DNA of 64,000 bases. Source: Herbiconiux sp. VKM Ac-1786. GTDB taxonomy: Bacteria > Actinomycetota > Actinomycetes > Actinomycetales > Microbacteriaceae. Location of the stretch: NCBI RefSeq assembly GCF_015350805.1, contig NZ_JADKSG010000002.1, positions 1,513,886 through 1,577,885 on the forward strand, given 5' to 3'. This document shows, piece by piece, positions 42,232-51,742 of this stretch. Numbering within the stretch: the first letter of the stretch is position 1; each line of letters begins with the position of its first letter. The notes under the pieces are model-generated. The model worked only from the letters and a program-made list of their open reading frames with translations. It had not been told where the DNA came from and did not search any database. A program made the position numbers and the translations under genes.

Positions 42232-42250
42232 TTTGGCGGCACATGCCAAA
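42232..42250. promoter_or_regulatory. Inverted repeat upstream of accA3
   Basis: TTTGGC (42232-42237), 7-nt spacer, GCCAAA (42245-42250). It sits where the -35 of accA3 should be, 21 bp upstream of a TAAGCT box (42271-42276). Operator or maf terminator. Confidence 0.4.
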
Positions 42251-42284
42251 ACGGCGATCGACAGCGGCAATAAGCTAGGTCACT

Positions 42285-44069
42285 ATGCCCCGTATCTCCA
42301 AGGTCCTGATCGCCAACCGAGGCGAAATCGCGGTCCGTGTCATCCGGGCCGCTCGAGACAGCGGGATCGGCTCCGTCGCCGTCTACGCCGACCAGGATCG
42401 CGACGCGCTGCACGTGCAGCTCGCCGACGAGGCCTACGCGCTCGACGGCACCACCAGCGCCGAGACCTACCTCGTGATCGACAAGATCCTGTCGGTGGCC
42501 AGGCGCTCCGGCGCCGACGCCGTGCACCCGGGCTACGGCTTCCTGGCCGAGAACGCCGCCTTCGCGCGCGCCGTCATCGACGCCGGCCTGATCTGGATCG
42601 GCCCGTCGCCCGAGGCCATCGAGAAGCTCGGCGACAAGGTCTCGGCCCGGCACGTCGCCGAGAAGGTCGGCGCCCCGCTCGCCCCCGGCACGATCGACCC
42701 CGTCACCGGCGCCGAGGAGGTGCTCGACTTCGTGGCCGAGCACGGCCTGCCCGTCGCCATCAAGGCGGCTTTCGGCGGCGGCGGCCGCGGCCTCAAGGTC
42801 GCGCGCACCGTCGAGGAGGTGCCCGAGATGTTCGACTCGGCCACCCGCGAGGCGATCGCCGCCTTCGGCCGCGGCGAGTGCTTCGTCGAGAAGTACCTCG
42901 ACCGCCCGCGTCACGTCGAGACCCAGTGCCTCGCCGACGCGCACGGCAACGTCGTCGTGGTGTCGACCCGCGACTGCTCGCTGCAGCGCCGGCACCAGAA
43001 GCTCGTCGAGGAGGCGCCCGCGCCGTTCCTCAGCGCCGAGCAGAACGAGCTGCTCTACAGCGCGTCCAAGGCCATCCTCAAGGAGGTCGGCTACCTCGGC
43101 GCCGGCACCTGCGAGTTCCTCGTCGGTCGCGACGGCACCATCTCCTTCCTCGAGGTGAACACCCGCCTGCAGGTCGAGCACCCGGTCTCCGAGGAGGTCA
43201 CGGGCATCGACCTCGTGCGCGAGCAGTTCCGCATCGCCGAGGGCGGCGTGCTCGACTACGCCGACCCGGAGCCCCGCGGCCACTCCTTCGAGTTCCGCAT
43301 CAACGGGGAGGACCCGGGCCGGTCGTTCCTGCCCTCGCCCGGCCCCGTGCACGTGTTCAAGCCCGCCGGCGGCCCCGGCGTGCGCGTCGACTCCGGTGTG
43401 CAGGCGGGCGACGTCATCTCCGGCTCGTTCGACTCGCTGCTCGCGAAGCTGATCGTCACCGGCTCCAGCCGGGAGGATGCGCTGGAGCGCTCCCGCCGCG
43501 CCCTCGACGAGTTCGAGGTGGCGGGCCTGCCGACCGTGCTGCCGTTCCACCGCGACGTCGTGCGCAACGAGGCCTTCGCCCCGGCGGCAGGCGAGCCGTT
43601 CTCGATCTACACGCGCTGGATCGAGACCGACTACGTCAACCCCGCCGAGCCGTGGAGCGGCTCGCTCGAAGACGCTCCCGCGCCGGCCGAGCGCCGCACG
43701 GTGATCGTCGAGGTCGACGGCAAGCGCGTCCAGGTCGTACTGCCCGAGACCCTCGTCTCGGCCGGGGCCCGCGCCGGAGCCGGTGCCTCGCGCACCGCCG
43801 GGGCTCCCCCGCGGCGCCGCGGCGCGGCCGTCGGCGGCGTCTCGTCGGCCACCGGCGACTCGGTGAAGGCCCCCATGCAGGCCACCGTCGTCAAGCTCGC
43901 GGTCGCCGAGGGCGACACCGTCGTCAAGGGCGACCTGGTGCTCGTGCTCGAGGCCATGAAGATGGAGCAGCCGATCACCGCGCACAAGGACGGCACGATC
44001 ACGAACATCGCCGCCACCGTCGGGGCCACCGTCTCGTCGGGCCACGTGCTGCTCGACATCTCGGCATGA
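42285..44069 (+). CDS. accA3: Acyl-CoA carboxylase biotin carboxylase/carrier subunit (AccA3-like), 594 aa
   Basis: Carboxylates biotin with ATP and bicarbonate and carries it to AccD. Biotin carboxylase N-domain: [20 protein letters not shown] and [19 protein letters not shown]-grasp: [17 protein letters not shown] (near 160), [32 protein letters not shown] (near 290). The C-terminal biotin carrier domain has the biotinylated Lys in [12 protein letters not shown] (near 558), after an Ala/Pro/Arg-rich linker. ATG has a TAAGCT box 8 nt upstream, giving at most a very short leader. Its last codon overlaps the oxidoreductase gene (ATGA). Confidence 0.96.
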   Translation: MPRISKVLIANRGEIAVRVIRAARDSGIGSVAVYADQDRDALHVQLADEAYALDGTTSAETYLVIDKILSVARRSGADAVHPGYGFLAENAAFARAVIDAGLIWIGPSPEAIEKLGDKVSARHVAEKVGAPLAPGTIDPVTGAEEVLDFVAEHGLPVAIKAAFGGGGRGLKVARTVEEVPEMFDSATREAIAAFGRGECFVEKYLDRPRHVETQCLADAHGNVVVVSTRDCSLQRRHQKLVEEAPAPFLSAEQNELLYSASKAILKEVGYLGAGTCEFLVGRDGTISFLEVNTRLQVEHPVSEEVTGIDLVREQFRIAEGGVLDYADPEPRGHSFEFRINGEDPGRSFLPSPGPVHVFKPAGGPGVRVDSGVQAGDVISGSFDSLLAKLIVTGSSREDALERSRRALDEFEVAGLPTVLPFHRDVVRNEAFAPAAGEPFSIYTRWIETDYVNPAEPWSGSLEDAPAPAERRTVIVEVDGKRVQVVLPETLVSAGARAGAGASRTAGAPPRRRGAAVGGVSSATGDSVKAPMQATVVKLAVAEGDTVVKGDLVLVLEAMKMEQPITAHKDGTITNIAATVGATVSSGHVLLDISA

Positions 44070-45595
44070 CTGCCGGCGCCGGGCGCGAACCCGTGATCGG
44101 CGTCGTCGGCGCGGGCTTCCACGCCACGACGAACATCCTGCCGGCCCTGGGCCTCGCGGGTGTGCCCCTCGCGGCGCTGGCCACGCGCTCGGAGGACGGC
44201 TCGCGGTCGGCGCTCGCGCGCTTCGGTTCAGACGGTGCGGCGTACGACTCGGTCGAGGCGCTGCTCGCGCATCCGGGGCTCGACGGCGTGATCGTCGTCG
44301 CCCAGCCCGCCGACCAGCTCGCGATCACCCACCGGGCGGTCGCGGCCGGCGTTCCCGCCTTCGTCGACAAGCCGCTCGGCCTCACCGCCGCCGAGGCCCG
44401 CACCGTGGCGCGCGCCGCCGACGAGTCGGGCGCCGGGGTGCAGGTGGGCTTCATGAAGCGGCACGCCCCGGTCTACCGGCAGCTGCGCACGCTGATCGCC
44501 GACGGGTCGCTCGGCACCGTGCGCTCGTTCTCGGTGCAGTTCGGCTGCGACTCGACCCCGTTCTGCCGCACCGAGGCGGAGTTCGTGACGCTGGCGGCCA
44601 TCCACCTGATCGACCTCGCGCGTTTCCTCTTCGGCGCGGTCGCCACCGTGCACGCCGTGAACAGCGGCGAGGGCGCCCACGTCGCCCTCTCGGTCACGCT
44701 CGGCTTCGCGTCGGGCGTCGCGGGCACCCTCGAGCTCACCGGCCTGCCCAGCCGCGCGAACGAGGTCGAGAGCGTGCGCGTGCTCGGCGACACGGGCTTC
44801 GCCGAGACGACGGATGCTCACACCCTCCGCCTGCACCGCACCACCGCCACCCCGGCCGACCTCGCACCGCCCGCGCCGCCCACCGGCCCGGCCGCGTCCA
44901 CCTCCGCCACCGCCGTCGCCACCTCACCCGCGCCCGCCGGCCCCGCCTGGGGCACGCTGGCCGAGGCCGACGTCGTGCTGCACCCCGCCGAGAGCGCCAT
45001 GTCGGGCATCGGCCGCGACCTGCACCTCCGCGGCTTCGTCGGTGAGCTGCGCGCCTTCGCCGACGCGGTCGCCTCCGGCACCCTCTCCCCCGACGGCGCC
45101 TGGGACAACGTCGCCACGATGGACCTCTGCGACCGCATACTCGCCTCCTCCGCCGCGAACCGCGCCGCCCGCCCCACCGCCGACGGGGTGGCCGCGCTCG
45201 TGCCGCTGGTCTTCGGCGAGCCGGGCGCCTTCCGCGACGAGATGGTCGCGCGCATCCGCTCGGGACGGAAGACCGGCAGCAGCACCCTCGCCGCCGCCTA
45301 CGCGCTGACCGGCACCCCCGTGCCGAGCGTCGGCGAGCGCCGAGCGCTCCTCGACTCCGACGGGCGACCCGCGGCCGTCGTCGAGTACCTCGAGGTCGTC
45401 GAGACCACCCTCGCCACGGTCACCCCCGAGCTGGCGCAGCACGAGTCCCCCACGGTCGACGCCTGGCGCGCCGCCCACCGCGACTACTTCGGCACGCTCG
45501 TCGAGCCGATCCGCGCCCACCTGGCCGACCCCACCTGGACGCTCACCGACGACACCCCCGTCGTCGCCACCGTCTTCCGAGCGCTCCCCCTCTAG
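44066..45595 (+). CDS. Gfo/Idh/MocA oxidoreductase fused to a C-terminal ASCH domain, 509 aa
   Basis: Residues 1-370: Rossmann domain [20 protein letters not shown], then the conserved [15 protein letters not shown] (Lys near 97), [14 protein letters not shown], and a Gfo/Idh C-domain with [15 protein letters not shown]. An Ala/Pro/Ser-rich insert lies near 270-300. Residues about 378-509 match an ASCH domain: [71 protein letters not shown] domains bind RNA or hydrolyse modified nucleosides (N4-acetylcytidine). The start overlaps the accA3 stop (ATGA). Such a fusion is not one I recognise; sugar or nucleoside modification is possible but unproven. Confidence 0.85.
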   Translation: MTAGAGREPVIGVVGAGFHATTNILPALGLAGVPLAALATRSEDGSRSALARFGSDGAAYDSVEALLAHPGLDGVIVVAQPADQLAITHRAVAAGVPAFVDKPLGLTAAEARTVARAADESGAGVQVGFMKRHAPVYRQLRTLIADGSLGTVRSFSVQFGCDSTPFCRTEAEFVTLAAIHLIDLARFLFGAVATVHAVNSGEGAHVALSVTLGFASGVAGTLELTGLPSRANEVESVRVLGDTGFAETTDAHTLRLHRTTATPADLAPPAPPTGPAASTSATAVATSPAPAGPAWGTLAEADVVLHPAESAMSGIGRDLHLRGFVGELRAFADAVASGTLSPDGAWDNVATMDLCDRILASSAANRAARPTADGVAALVPLVFGEPGAFRDEMVARIRSGRKTGSSTLAAAYALTGTPVPSVGERRALLDSDGRPAAVVEYLEVVETTLATVTPELAQHESPTVDAWRAAHRDYFGTLVEPIRAHLADPTWTLTDDTPVVATVFRALPL

Positions 45596-45634
45596 CGCGC
45601 ACCAGCGTCACGCGCGCGTCGCACGGGCACCCCC

Positions 45635-45651
45635 GGCCGCGCGCGCCGGCC
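45635..45651. terminator. Possible shared hairpin between convergent genes
   Basis: GGCCG/CGGCC 5-bp stem in the 113-bp gap between the ASCH fusion and the LpdA-like gene; very GC-rich, no U-tract. Confidence 0.3.
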
Positions 45652-45708
45652 ATCGCGGCCACCCGCGCCGGCCCCACCCGACCCGACGGCGACCGCCGCC
45701 CGGCCCGG

Positions 45709-47142
45709 CTAGAGGACGATGTGCATGGCCCGCGCCGCATCCGAGATCGAGCCCGACAGCGACGGGTAGACCGTGAACGCGCGCGACACCTGGTCGACCG
45801 TGAGCCGGTGCTCGACGGCGAGCGCGATCGGGAAGATCAGCTCCGACGCGTTCGGCGCCACCACGACCCCGCCGATGACGGTGCCCGAGCCGGTGCGGGC
45901 GAACAGCTTCACGAAGCCGTCCTTGATGCCCATCATCTTGGCGCGCGGGTTCGACGACAGCGGCAGCTTGTAGATGTCGCCCTGCGCGATGCCCTCCTCG
46001 ATCTGCCGCTGGGTCCAGCCCACGGTCGCGATCTGCGGCTGGGTGAAGATGTTCGAGGCCACGTTCCGCAGCTCGGTCGGGTTCACCGCGTCGCCCATGG
46101 CGTGGAACATCGCCGTGCGCCCCTGCATCGACGCCACCGACGCCAGCGGCAGGAACGTCGTGCAGTCGCCCGCCGCGTAGATGTTCGGCGCGCTGGTGCG
46201 GGCCACCCGGTTCACCCGGATGTGCCCCGAGTCGGACAGCTGCACCCCGGCCTGCTCGAGGCCGATTCCCTTCGTGTTCGGGATCGAGCCGACCGCCATC
46301 AGGCAGTGCGAGCCCTCGACGGTGCGCCCGTCGCTCAGCGTCGCGACGACCCCGTCGGCGGTGCGCTCGACCTTGTCGGCGCGCGACTTGGACAGCACGG
46401 TCATGCCGTTGCGCTTGAAGACGTTCTCGATCACGGCGGCCGCGTCGGCGTCCTCGCCGGGCAGCACCTGGTCGCGGCTCGAGATCAGTGTCACCTTCGA
46501 GCCCAGCGCGGTGTACGCCGAGGCGAACTCGGCCCCCGTCACACCCGAGCCGACGACGATCAGGTGCTCGGGCACCGACTGCAGGCCGTAGAGCTGGGTC
46601 CAGGTGAAGATGCGCTCCCCGTCGGGCACGGCCGTCGGCAGGATGCGCGGACTCGCGCCGACCGAGACGACGATCGTGTCGGCCTCGATCTGATCGAAGT
46701 CGGTGCCCCCGCTGACGGCCGTCGACACGATGACCGAGCTCGCCCCGTCGAGCCGTCCGTGGCCGCTGACGATCGTGACCCCGGCGCGCACGAGGCTCGC
46801 CCGCATGTCCTCGGACTGCTGGCGGGCGAGCCCGAGCAGCCGCTTGTTGACCTGGGCGAGGTTCACGGCGACCTCGGGACGCACCGGCCGGCCGGCGTCG
46901 TTGCGCGAGAAGAACTGCACGCCGAGGTCGGCCGCCTCGCCGATGCCGTTGGTGGCCTCGGCCACGGCGATCAGCGTCTTAGAGGGCACGACGTCGGTGA
47001 TGACGGCCGAGCCGCCCACCCCGACCTGCTCGACGAGGGTCACCTCCGCGCCGAGCTGCGCTCCGGCGATGGCCGCCTCGTATCCCCCGGGGCCCCCGCC
47101 CACGACGACGACCCTCTGCTTGCGCTCGAACTCATTGCCCAT
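45709..47142 (-). CDS. lpdA: LpdA-like NAD(P)H dehydrogenase flavoprotein without redox cysteines, 477 aa
   Basis: Pyridine nucleotide-disulfide oxidoreductase fold: FAD site VVVVGGGPGGYEAAIAGAQLG, NAD(P) site HLIVVGSGVTGAEFASAY (near 188), second FAD motif APNIYAAGDCT. At the place of the redox-active CxxxxC the sequence is GGSAVITDVVPSK, and the C-terminal HPT...E motif reads YPSLSG, so it cannot act as a lipoamide dehydrogenase. This matches the actinobacterial LpdA class (M. tuberculosis Rv3303c), described as an NAD(P)H:quinone reductase. ATG at 47140-47142 with GAGAAT 6 nt upstream. Divergent from the PNP gene. Confidence 0.9.
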   Translation of the reverse strand: MGNEFERKQRVVVVGGGPGGYEAAIAGAQLGAEVTLVEQVGVGGSAVITDVVPSKTLIAVAEATNGIGEAADLGVQFFSRNDAGRPVRPEVAVNLAQVNKRLLGLARQQSEDMRASLVRAGVTIVSGHGRLDGASSVIVSTAVSGGTDFDQIEADTIVVSVGASPRILPTAVPDGERIFTWTQLYGLQSVPEHLIVVGSGVTGAEFASAYTALGSKVTLISSRDQVLPGEDADAAAVIENVFKRNGMTVLSKSRADKVERTADGVVATLSDGRTVEGSHCLMAVGSIPNTKGIGLEQAGVQLSDSGHIRVNRVARTSAPNIYAAGDCTTFLPLASVASMQGRTAMFHAMGDAVNPTELRNVASNIFTQPQIATVGWTQRQIEEGIAQGDIYKLPLSSNPRAKMMGIKDGFVKLFARTGSGTVIGGVVVAPNASELIFPIALAVEHRLTVDQVSRAFTVYPSLSGSISDAARAMHIVL

Positions 47143-47148
47143 GCGGCC

Positions 47149-47154
47149 ATTCTC
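47149..47154 (-). promoter_or_regulatory. -10-like hexamer of the LpdA-like gene
   Basis: GAGAAT on the minus strand, 6 nt from the ATG. Confidence 0.36.
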
Positions 47155-47237
47155 CCCGGTCGGCGCACCCCCGCCAAACCAACGGCGCACGCCCGCCGCG
47201 CGAACATCTCGCCCGCCCCACCGAGGCCTCGGGCGAA

Positions 47238-47243
47238 TAGAGT
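47238..47243 (+). promoter_or_regulatory. -10-like hexamer of the PNP-phosphomutase operon
   Basis: TAGAGT, 6 nt (GGACGA) before the ATG at 47250. Confidence 0.43.
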
Positions 47244-47249
47244 GGACGA

Positions 47250-48083
47250 ATGTCCTCTCCGACTCCCAACCCCCTCGACCTGCCCGACGCCGACCCGTTC
47301 GAGGTCGCCCGCGAGGCCGCCGCGCAGATCGCCGAGATCACCGGGGTGCCCTCGCACGACGTCGCCCTCATCCTCGGCAGCGGCTGGGGCAAGGCCGCCG
47401 ACCTGATCGGCGAGACGGTTGCCAACGTGCCGGCCACCGACGTCGTCGGGTTCGGGATGCCCGCGGTCCCCGGTCACGTCGGAACGCTCCGCTCCGTGCG
47501 CCTGCCGAACGGCAAGCACGCCCTCGTCATCGGCGCGCGCACCCACTACTACGAGGGTCACGGCGTCCGCCGGGTCGTGCACAGCGTGCGCACCGCCGCC
47601 GCGACCGGCGCGAAGACGATGGTGCTGACGAACGGCGCCGGCGGCATCAAGGAGACCTGGACGCCCGGCACCCCCGTGCTGATCAGCGACCACATCAACC
47701 TCACCGCCGACTCGCCGCTGGAGGGCGCGACCTTCGTCGACCTCACCGACCTCTACTCCAGCCGCCTCCGCGAGATCGCCCGCGGCGTCGACCCGACGCT
47801 CGACGACGGCGTCTACGTGCAGTTCCGCGGCCCGCACTACGAGACGCCGGCCGAGGTGCAGATGGCCAAGGCCATCGGCGGCCACATCGTGGGCATGTCG
47901 ACCGCCCTCGAGGCGATCGCCGCGCGCGAGGCCGGCATGGAGATCATCGGCTTCTCGCTCATCACCAACCTGGCCGCGGGCATCCAGAAGACCCCGCTCA
48001 GCCACGCCGAGGTGATCGAGGCGGGCAAGAACGCCGAGGCCGCCATCGGCGACCTGCTCGCCCGGGTGGTCACCGCGCTGTGA
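47250..48083 (+). CDS. punA: Purine nucleoside phosphorylase, trimeric type, 277 aa
   Basis: Cleaves (deoxy)inosine and guanosine with phosphate to base and pentose-1-phosphate. Phosphate loop VALILGSGWGKAADLIGE; GTLRSVRL and THYYEGHGVRRVVH (near 93), VLTNGAGGIKETW, then QFRGPHYETPAEVQMAK and the base-binding GMSTALEAIAAREAGMEIIGFSLITN segment. Length fits the mammalian-like trimeric class (~270-290 aa). Its stop overlaps the next GTG (GTGA); the neighbouring phosphohexomutase may interconvert the pentose phosphate released. Adenosine deaminase and a nucleoside hydrolase lie further on. Confidence 0.95.
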   Translation: MSSPTPNPLDLPDADPFEVAREAAAQIAEITGVPSHDVALILGSGWGKAADLIGETVANVPATDVVGFGMPAVPGHVGTLRSVRLPNGKHALVIGARTHYYEGHGVRRVVHSVRTAAATGAKTMVLTNGAGGIKETWTPGTPVLISDHINLTADSPLEGATFVDLTDLYSSRLREIARGVDPTLDDGVYVQFRGPHYETPAEVQMAKAIGGHIVGMSTALEAIAAREAGMEIIGFSLITNLAAGIQKTPLSHAEVIEAGKNAEAAIGDLLARVVTAL

Positions 48084-49843
48084 CCGGCGAGCACGAGCAC
48101 CACCTCGTCGCCGACGGCGACGAACTGAACGAGGTCGAGCGCCTGGTCGAGCAGGCCGTGTCCTGGCTCAATCAAGACCCCGACCCCGAGACCCACCACG
48201 AGCTGCACATGCTGCTGCGCCGCGTCGGAGCCAACGACACCGACGCCGTGGCCGACCTCCGCTCCCGCTTCGGCTCCCGCCTCGCGTTCGGCACCGCCGG
48301 GCTCCGCGGCGAGATCGCCGCCGGGCCCAACCGCATGAACCGGGTGCTCGTGGGCCAGGCTGCCGCCGGCCTGGCCGCGTTCCTTCTCGAGCGCGCGCAT
48401 CCGGGAACCACCCCCTCGGTCGTGATCGGCTACGACGGCCGCACCAAGTCGCAGGTCTTCGCGCAGGACACCGCCGAGATCATGGCCGGCGCCGGCGTGC
48501 GCGCCGTGCTGCTGCCGCGCCTGCTGCCCACCCCGCTCGTCGCCTTCGCCGTGCGCGAGCTCGGCGTCTCGGCCGGCGTCATGGTCACGGCCTCGCACAA
48601 CCCGCCGCGCGACAACGGCTACAAGGTGTACCTCGGCGACGACGACCACGGCTCGCAGATCGTGCCGCCCGCCGACGGCGAGATCGCCGCTCAGATCGAC
48701 CGCGTCGCCGCCACGCGGAGCGTGCTCGAGCTGCCGCGCTCGTCCGACTACGAGATCGCCGACGAGTCCCTGATCGAGCGCTACGTCGAGGCCACCGCGG
48801 CCGTCGCGGGCGGTCACGCCGAGCGGGCCCCGCTCTCGGTGGTCTACACGGCGATGCACGGCGTGGGCTGGGAGACCTTCTCCCGCGTGCTCGACGCGGC
48901 GGGCTTCCCGCGGCCGGCGCTCGTCGAGGCCCAGATCGCTCCGGATGCCGCGTTCCCCACGGTCGCGTTCCCGAACCCCGAGGAGCCGGGCGCCCTCGAC
49001 CTCTCCTTCGAGCGCGCCCGCGAGGTGAGCGCCGACCTCGTCGTCGCCAACGACCCGGATGCCGACCGCCTCGCCATCGCCATCCCCGACCCCTCCTCGT
49101 CGGAGGGCTACCGCGCCCTCACCGGCAACGAGGTCGGCACGCTGCTCGGCTGGCGTGCCGCCGAAGCGGCCGCCACCGACACAGGCACCGACACGGCCAC
49201 GGCCTCGCCCGCCGACGCTCCCGCCCTCGCCTGCTCGATCGTCTCCTCCCCCGCCCTCGGCGCCGTCGCCCGCGCCCACGGCCTGCGCTTCGCCGAGACC
49301 CTCACCGGCTTCAAGTGGGTCTCCCGCACGCCCGGCCTCGTCTTCGGCTACGAGGAGGCCCTCGGCTACCTCGTGAACCCGGGCACCGTGCGCGACAAGG
49401 ACGGCATCTCGGCCGCGATCGCCTTCCTCGACCTCGCCACCGGATTGGCCGCCACGGGCCGCACCGTCGCCGACCGCCTCGACGAGTTCAGCGAGCGCTT
49501 CGGCCACTACGGCTCCGCGCAGATCTCCCTCCGGGTCACCGATCTCTCCCAGATCGAGCGTGTGATGCAGCGCCTCCGCGCCGATCCGCCGAGCGAGATC
49601 GGCGGCCTCCCCGTGCGGAGCATCGACGACCTCGCCCGGGGCGGGGACGGCGTGCCGCCAAGCGACGTGCTGCGCCTCCACCTCGATGGCGCCCGCGTGA
49701 TGGTGCGCCCGAGCGGCACCGAGCCCAAGCTCAAGATCTACCTCGACGCCTGGAGCGACACCGGCAGCGTGCCCGAGCGCACCGACGCCGTCGTCGAGCT
49801 CCTCCAGCGCCTCGAGGGCGGGATGCGCGACCACATCTCCTGA
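48080..49843 (+). CDS. Phosphohexomutase family enzyme (phosphomannomutase/phosphoglucomutase-like), 587 aa
   Basis: Alpha-D-phosphohexomutase fold: substrate loop FGTAGLRGEIAAGPNRMN, phosphoserine site VMVTASHNPPRDNGYKVY (near 170), metal loop VANDPDADRLAIA (near 322), sugar loop GFKWVSRTP with GYEEALGYLV, and phosphate-binding RPSGTEPKLKIYLD near the C-terminus. The long form with an N-terminal helical extension resembles PMM/PGM2-type enzymes, which often accept glucose-1,6-bisphosphate or deoxyribose/ribose-1-phosphate. The operon with PNP favours a pentomutase role; the nearby glycan locus would also need hexose-1-phosphates. GTG start by GTGA overlap. Confidence 0.92.
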   Translation: MTGEHEHHLVADGDELNEVERLVEQAVSWLNQDPDPETHHELHMLLRRVGANDTDAVADLRSRFGSRLAFGTAGLRGEIAAGPNRMNRVLVGQAAAGLAAFLLERAHPGTTPSVVIGYDGRTKSQVFAQDTAEIMAGAGVRAVLLPRLLPTPLVAFAVRELGVSAGVMVTASHNPPRDNGYKVYLGDDDHGSQIVPPADGEIAAQIDRVAATRSVLELPRSSDYEIADESLIERYVEATAAVAGGHAERAPLSVVYTAMHGVGWETFSRVLDAAGFPRPALVEAQIAPDAAFPTVAFPNPEEPGALDLSFERAREVSADLVVANDPDADRLAIAIPDPSSSEGYRALTGNEVGTLLGWRAAEAAATDTGTDTATASPADAPALACSIVSSPALGAVARAHGLRFAETLTGFKWVSRTPGLVFGYEEALGYLVNPGTVRDKDGISAAIAFLDLATGLAATGRTVADRLDEFSERFGHYGSAQISLRVTDLSQIERVMQRLRADPPSEIGGLPVRSIDDLARGGDGVPPSDVLRLHLDGARVMVRPSGTEPKLKIYLDAWSDTGSVPERTDAVVELLQRLEGGMRDHIS

Positions 49844-49858
49844 CACCCGGGCCCCACC

Positions 49859-49883
49859 GGCGGGCGCACCCTCCGCGCCCGCC
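49859..49883 (+). terminator. Hairpin terminator after the phosphohexomutase gene
   Basis: Perfect 9-bp stem GGCGGGCGC/GCGCCCGCC, loop ACCCTCC, starting 16 nt after the stop; no U-tract. Confidence 0.55.
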
Positions 49884-49920
49884 TCACGACCCGTCCCGTG
49901 CGCACTCGCCCCCCGCGCCG

Positions 49921-49926
49921 TAGGTT
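49921..49926 (+). promoter_or_regulatory. -10-like hexamer of poxB
   Basis: TAGGTT, 6 nt (CGAACC) before the ATG at 49933. Confidence 0.43.
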
Positions 49927-49932
49927 CGAACC

Positions 49933-51672
49933 ATGACCACCATCGCGGACACCATCGTCGAGATCATCCAGGACGCCGGGGTCCAGCGCGTCTACGGCCT
50001 CCCCGGCGACTCCCTGAACGGTTTCACCGACGCCATCCGCCGCACCGACGGCGCGGTGGACTGGGCCCACGTGCGCCACGAGGAGGCCGCCGCCTTCGCC
50101 GCCGCCGCCGAGGCCGCCCTCACCGGTGAGCTCACGGTCTGCGCCGGCAGCTGCGGCCCCGGCAACCTGCACCTGATCAACGGCCTCTACGACGCCAACC
50201 GCAGCCGTGTGCCCGTGCTCGCGATCGCCGCCCACATCCCGGCGAGCGAGATCGGCACCGGCTACTTCCAGGAGACCCACCCGCAGGAGCTGTTCCGCGA
50301 GTGCAGCGTCTACACCGAGCTCGTCAGCGTGCCCGAGCAGCTGCCCCGCGTGCTCGAGATCGCCATGCGCACGGCCGTCGAGAAGCGCGGCGTCGCGGTC
50401 GTCGTCATCCCCGGCGAGATCTTCCTGCAGGCCTCCGCCGGCCGGCCGAAGTCGGCGCCGATCGTGCGGGCGGCCACCCTCGCGCGCCCCGCCGACGCCG
50501 AGCTCGAGAAGGCCGCCGCCATCCTGAACGGCGCGAAGAAGGTCACGATCCTCGGTGGCGCCGGCGTGCAGGGCTCCCACGACGAGGTCGTCGCCCTGGC
50601 CGAGCGCCTCAAGGCCCCGATCGTGCACGCCCTGCGCGGCAAGGAGTTCCTCGAGTACGACAACCCCTACGACGTCGGCATGACCGGCCTCCTCGGCTTC
50701 GCCTCGGGCTACCGAGCCATGGAGGACTGCGACGCCCTGCTCATGCTCGGCACCGACTTCCCGTACCCGCAGTTCTTCCCGTCGAAGGCCACGATCATCC
50801 AGCTCGACCTCCGCGGCGAGCAGATCGGCAAACGCACCCCCGTCAATCTCGGACTGGTGGGCGACGTGGGCGACACGGCCCGTGCGCTCCTACCCCTCCT
50901 CGATGCGGATGCGCACTCGAACCATCACCTCGACGCCTCCGTCGCGCACTACGCGAAGAGCCGCAAGGGTCTCGACGAGCTGGCCGACAACGACCGCAAC
51001 CGGGCCCCCATCCACCCGCAGTACGTCGCGCGGCTCGTCAGCGAGCTCGCCACCGACGATGCCGTCTTCATCCCCGACGTCGGCTCCCCGGTGGTCTGGG
51101 CCGCCCGCTACCTGAGCATGAACGGCCGCCGCCGCCTGATCGGCTCCTTCAGCCACGGCACCATGGCCAACGCACTCCCGCACGCGATCGGCGCCCAGTC
51201 GGCCTTCCCCGACCGCCAGGTGATCGCACTGTCGGGCGACGGCGGTCTCGCCATGCTCTTCGGCGAGCTCCTCACGGTGCGTCAGAGCAGGCTCCCCGTG
51301 AAGATCGTCGTCTTCAACAACTCCTCGCTCAACTTCGTCGAGGTCGAGATGAAGGCCGCCGGCTTCGTCAACTACGGCACCGAGCTCGACAACCCCGACT
51401 TCGCGGCCGTCGCCGCCTCACTCGGCATCTTCAGCCGCCGGGTCGAGCAGCCCGACGACCTCGAGGGCGCCCTCCGCGACGCCTTCGCGCACGACGGCCC
51501 GGCGCTCGTCGACGTCGTCACCGCGCGCCAGGAGCTCTCCATCCCGCCCACCGTCTCGGTCGAGCAGGCCAAGGGCTTCGGCCTCTACGCCATCCGCACG
51601 ATCATGTCGGGCCGGGGCGACGAGCTGATCGACCTGGCCGACACGAACGTCTTCCGCCGCCTCTTCAGCTGA
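49933..51672 (+). CDS. poxB: Pyruvate:quinone oxidoreductase (PoxB-like, ThDP/FAD), 579 aa
   Basis: Thiamine-diphosphate enzyme converting pyruvate to acetate and CO2 with electrons passed to quinone. N-terminal PYR domain: GVQRVYGLPGDSLNGFTDAI and the activating Glu in VRHEEAAAFAAAAEAALTG (near 52). Middle FAD-type domain AKKVTILGGAGVQGSHDEV. C-terminal PP domain: LSGDGGLAMLFGELLTVRQ (GDG...N motif, near 435) with VFNNSSLNFVEVEM, as in PoxB. PoxB ends in a membrane-binding helix; here RGDELIDLADTNVFRRLF fits. ATG has TAGGTT 6 nt before it. Convergent with the PTS genes. Confidence 0.93.
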   Translation: MTTIADTIVEIIQDAGVQRVYGLPGDSLNGFTDAIRRTDGAVDWAHVRHEEAAAFAAAAEAALTGELTVCAGSCGPGNLHLINGLYDANRSRVPVLAIAAHIPASEIGTGYFQETHPQELFRECSVYTELVSVPEQLPRVLEIAMRTAVEKRGVAVVVIPGEIFLQASAGRPKSAPIVRAATLARPADAELEKAAAILNGAKKVTILGGAGVQGSHDEVVALAERLKAPIVHALRGKEFLEYDNPYDVGMTGLLGFASGYRAMEDCDALLMLGTDFPYPQFFPSKATIIQLDLRGEQIGKRTPVNLGLVGDVGDTARALLPLLDADAHSNHHLDASVAHYAKSRKGLDELADNDRNRAPIHPQYVARLVSELATDDAVFIPDVGSPVVWAARYLSMNGRRRLIGSFSHGTMANALPHAIGAQSAFPDRQVIALSGDGGLAMLFGELLTVRQSRLPVKIVVFNNSSLNFVEVEMKAAGFVNYGTELDNPDFAAVAASLGIFSRRVEQPDDLEGALRDAFAHDGPALVDVVTARQELSIPPTVSVEQAKGFGLYAIRTIMSGRGDELIDLADTNVFRRLFS

Positions 51673-51742
51673 CGAGAGCGGATGCCCGCCGGCACACCCC
51701 CGCCGCGCATCCGTCACCCGCCCGCAGGTGCACGGGCCGCCC

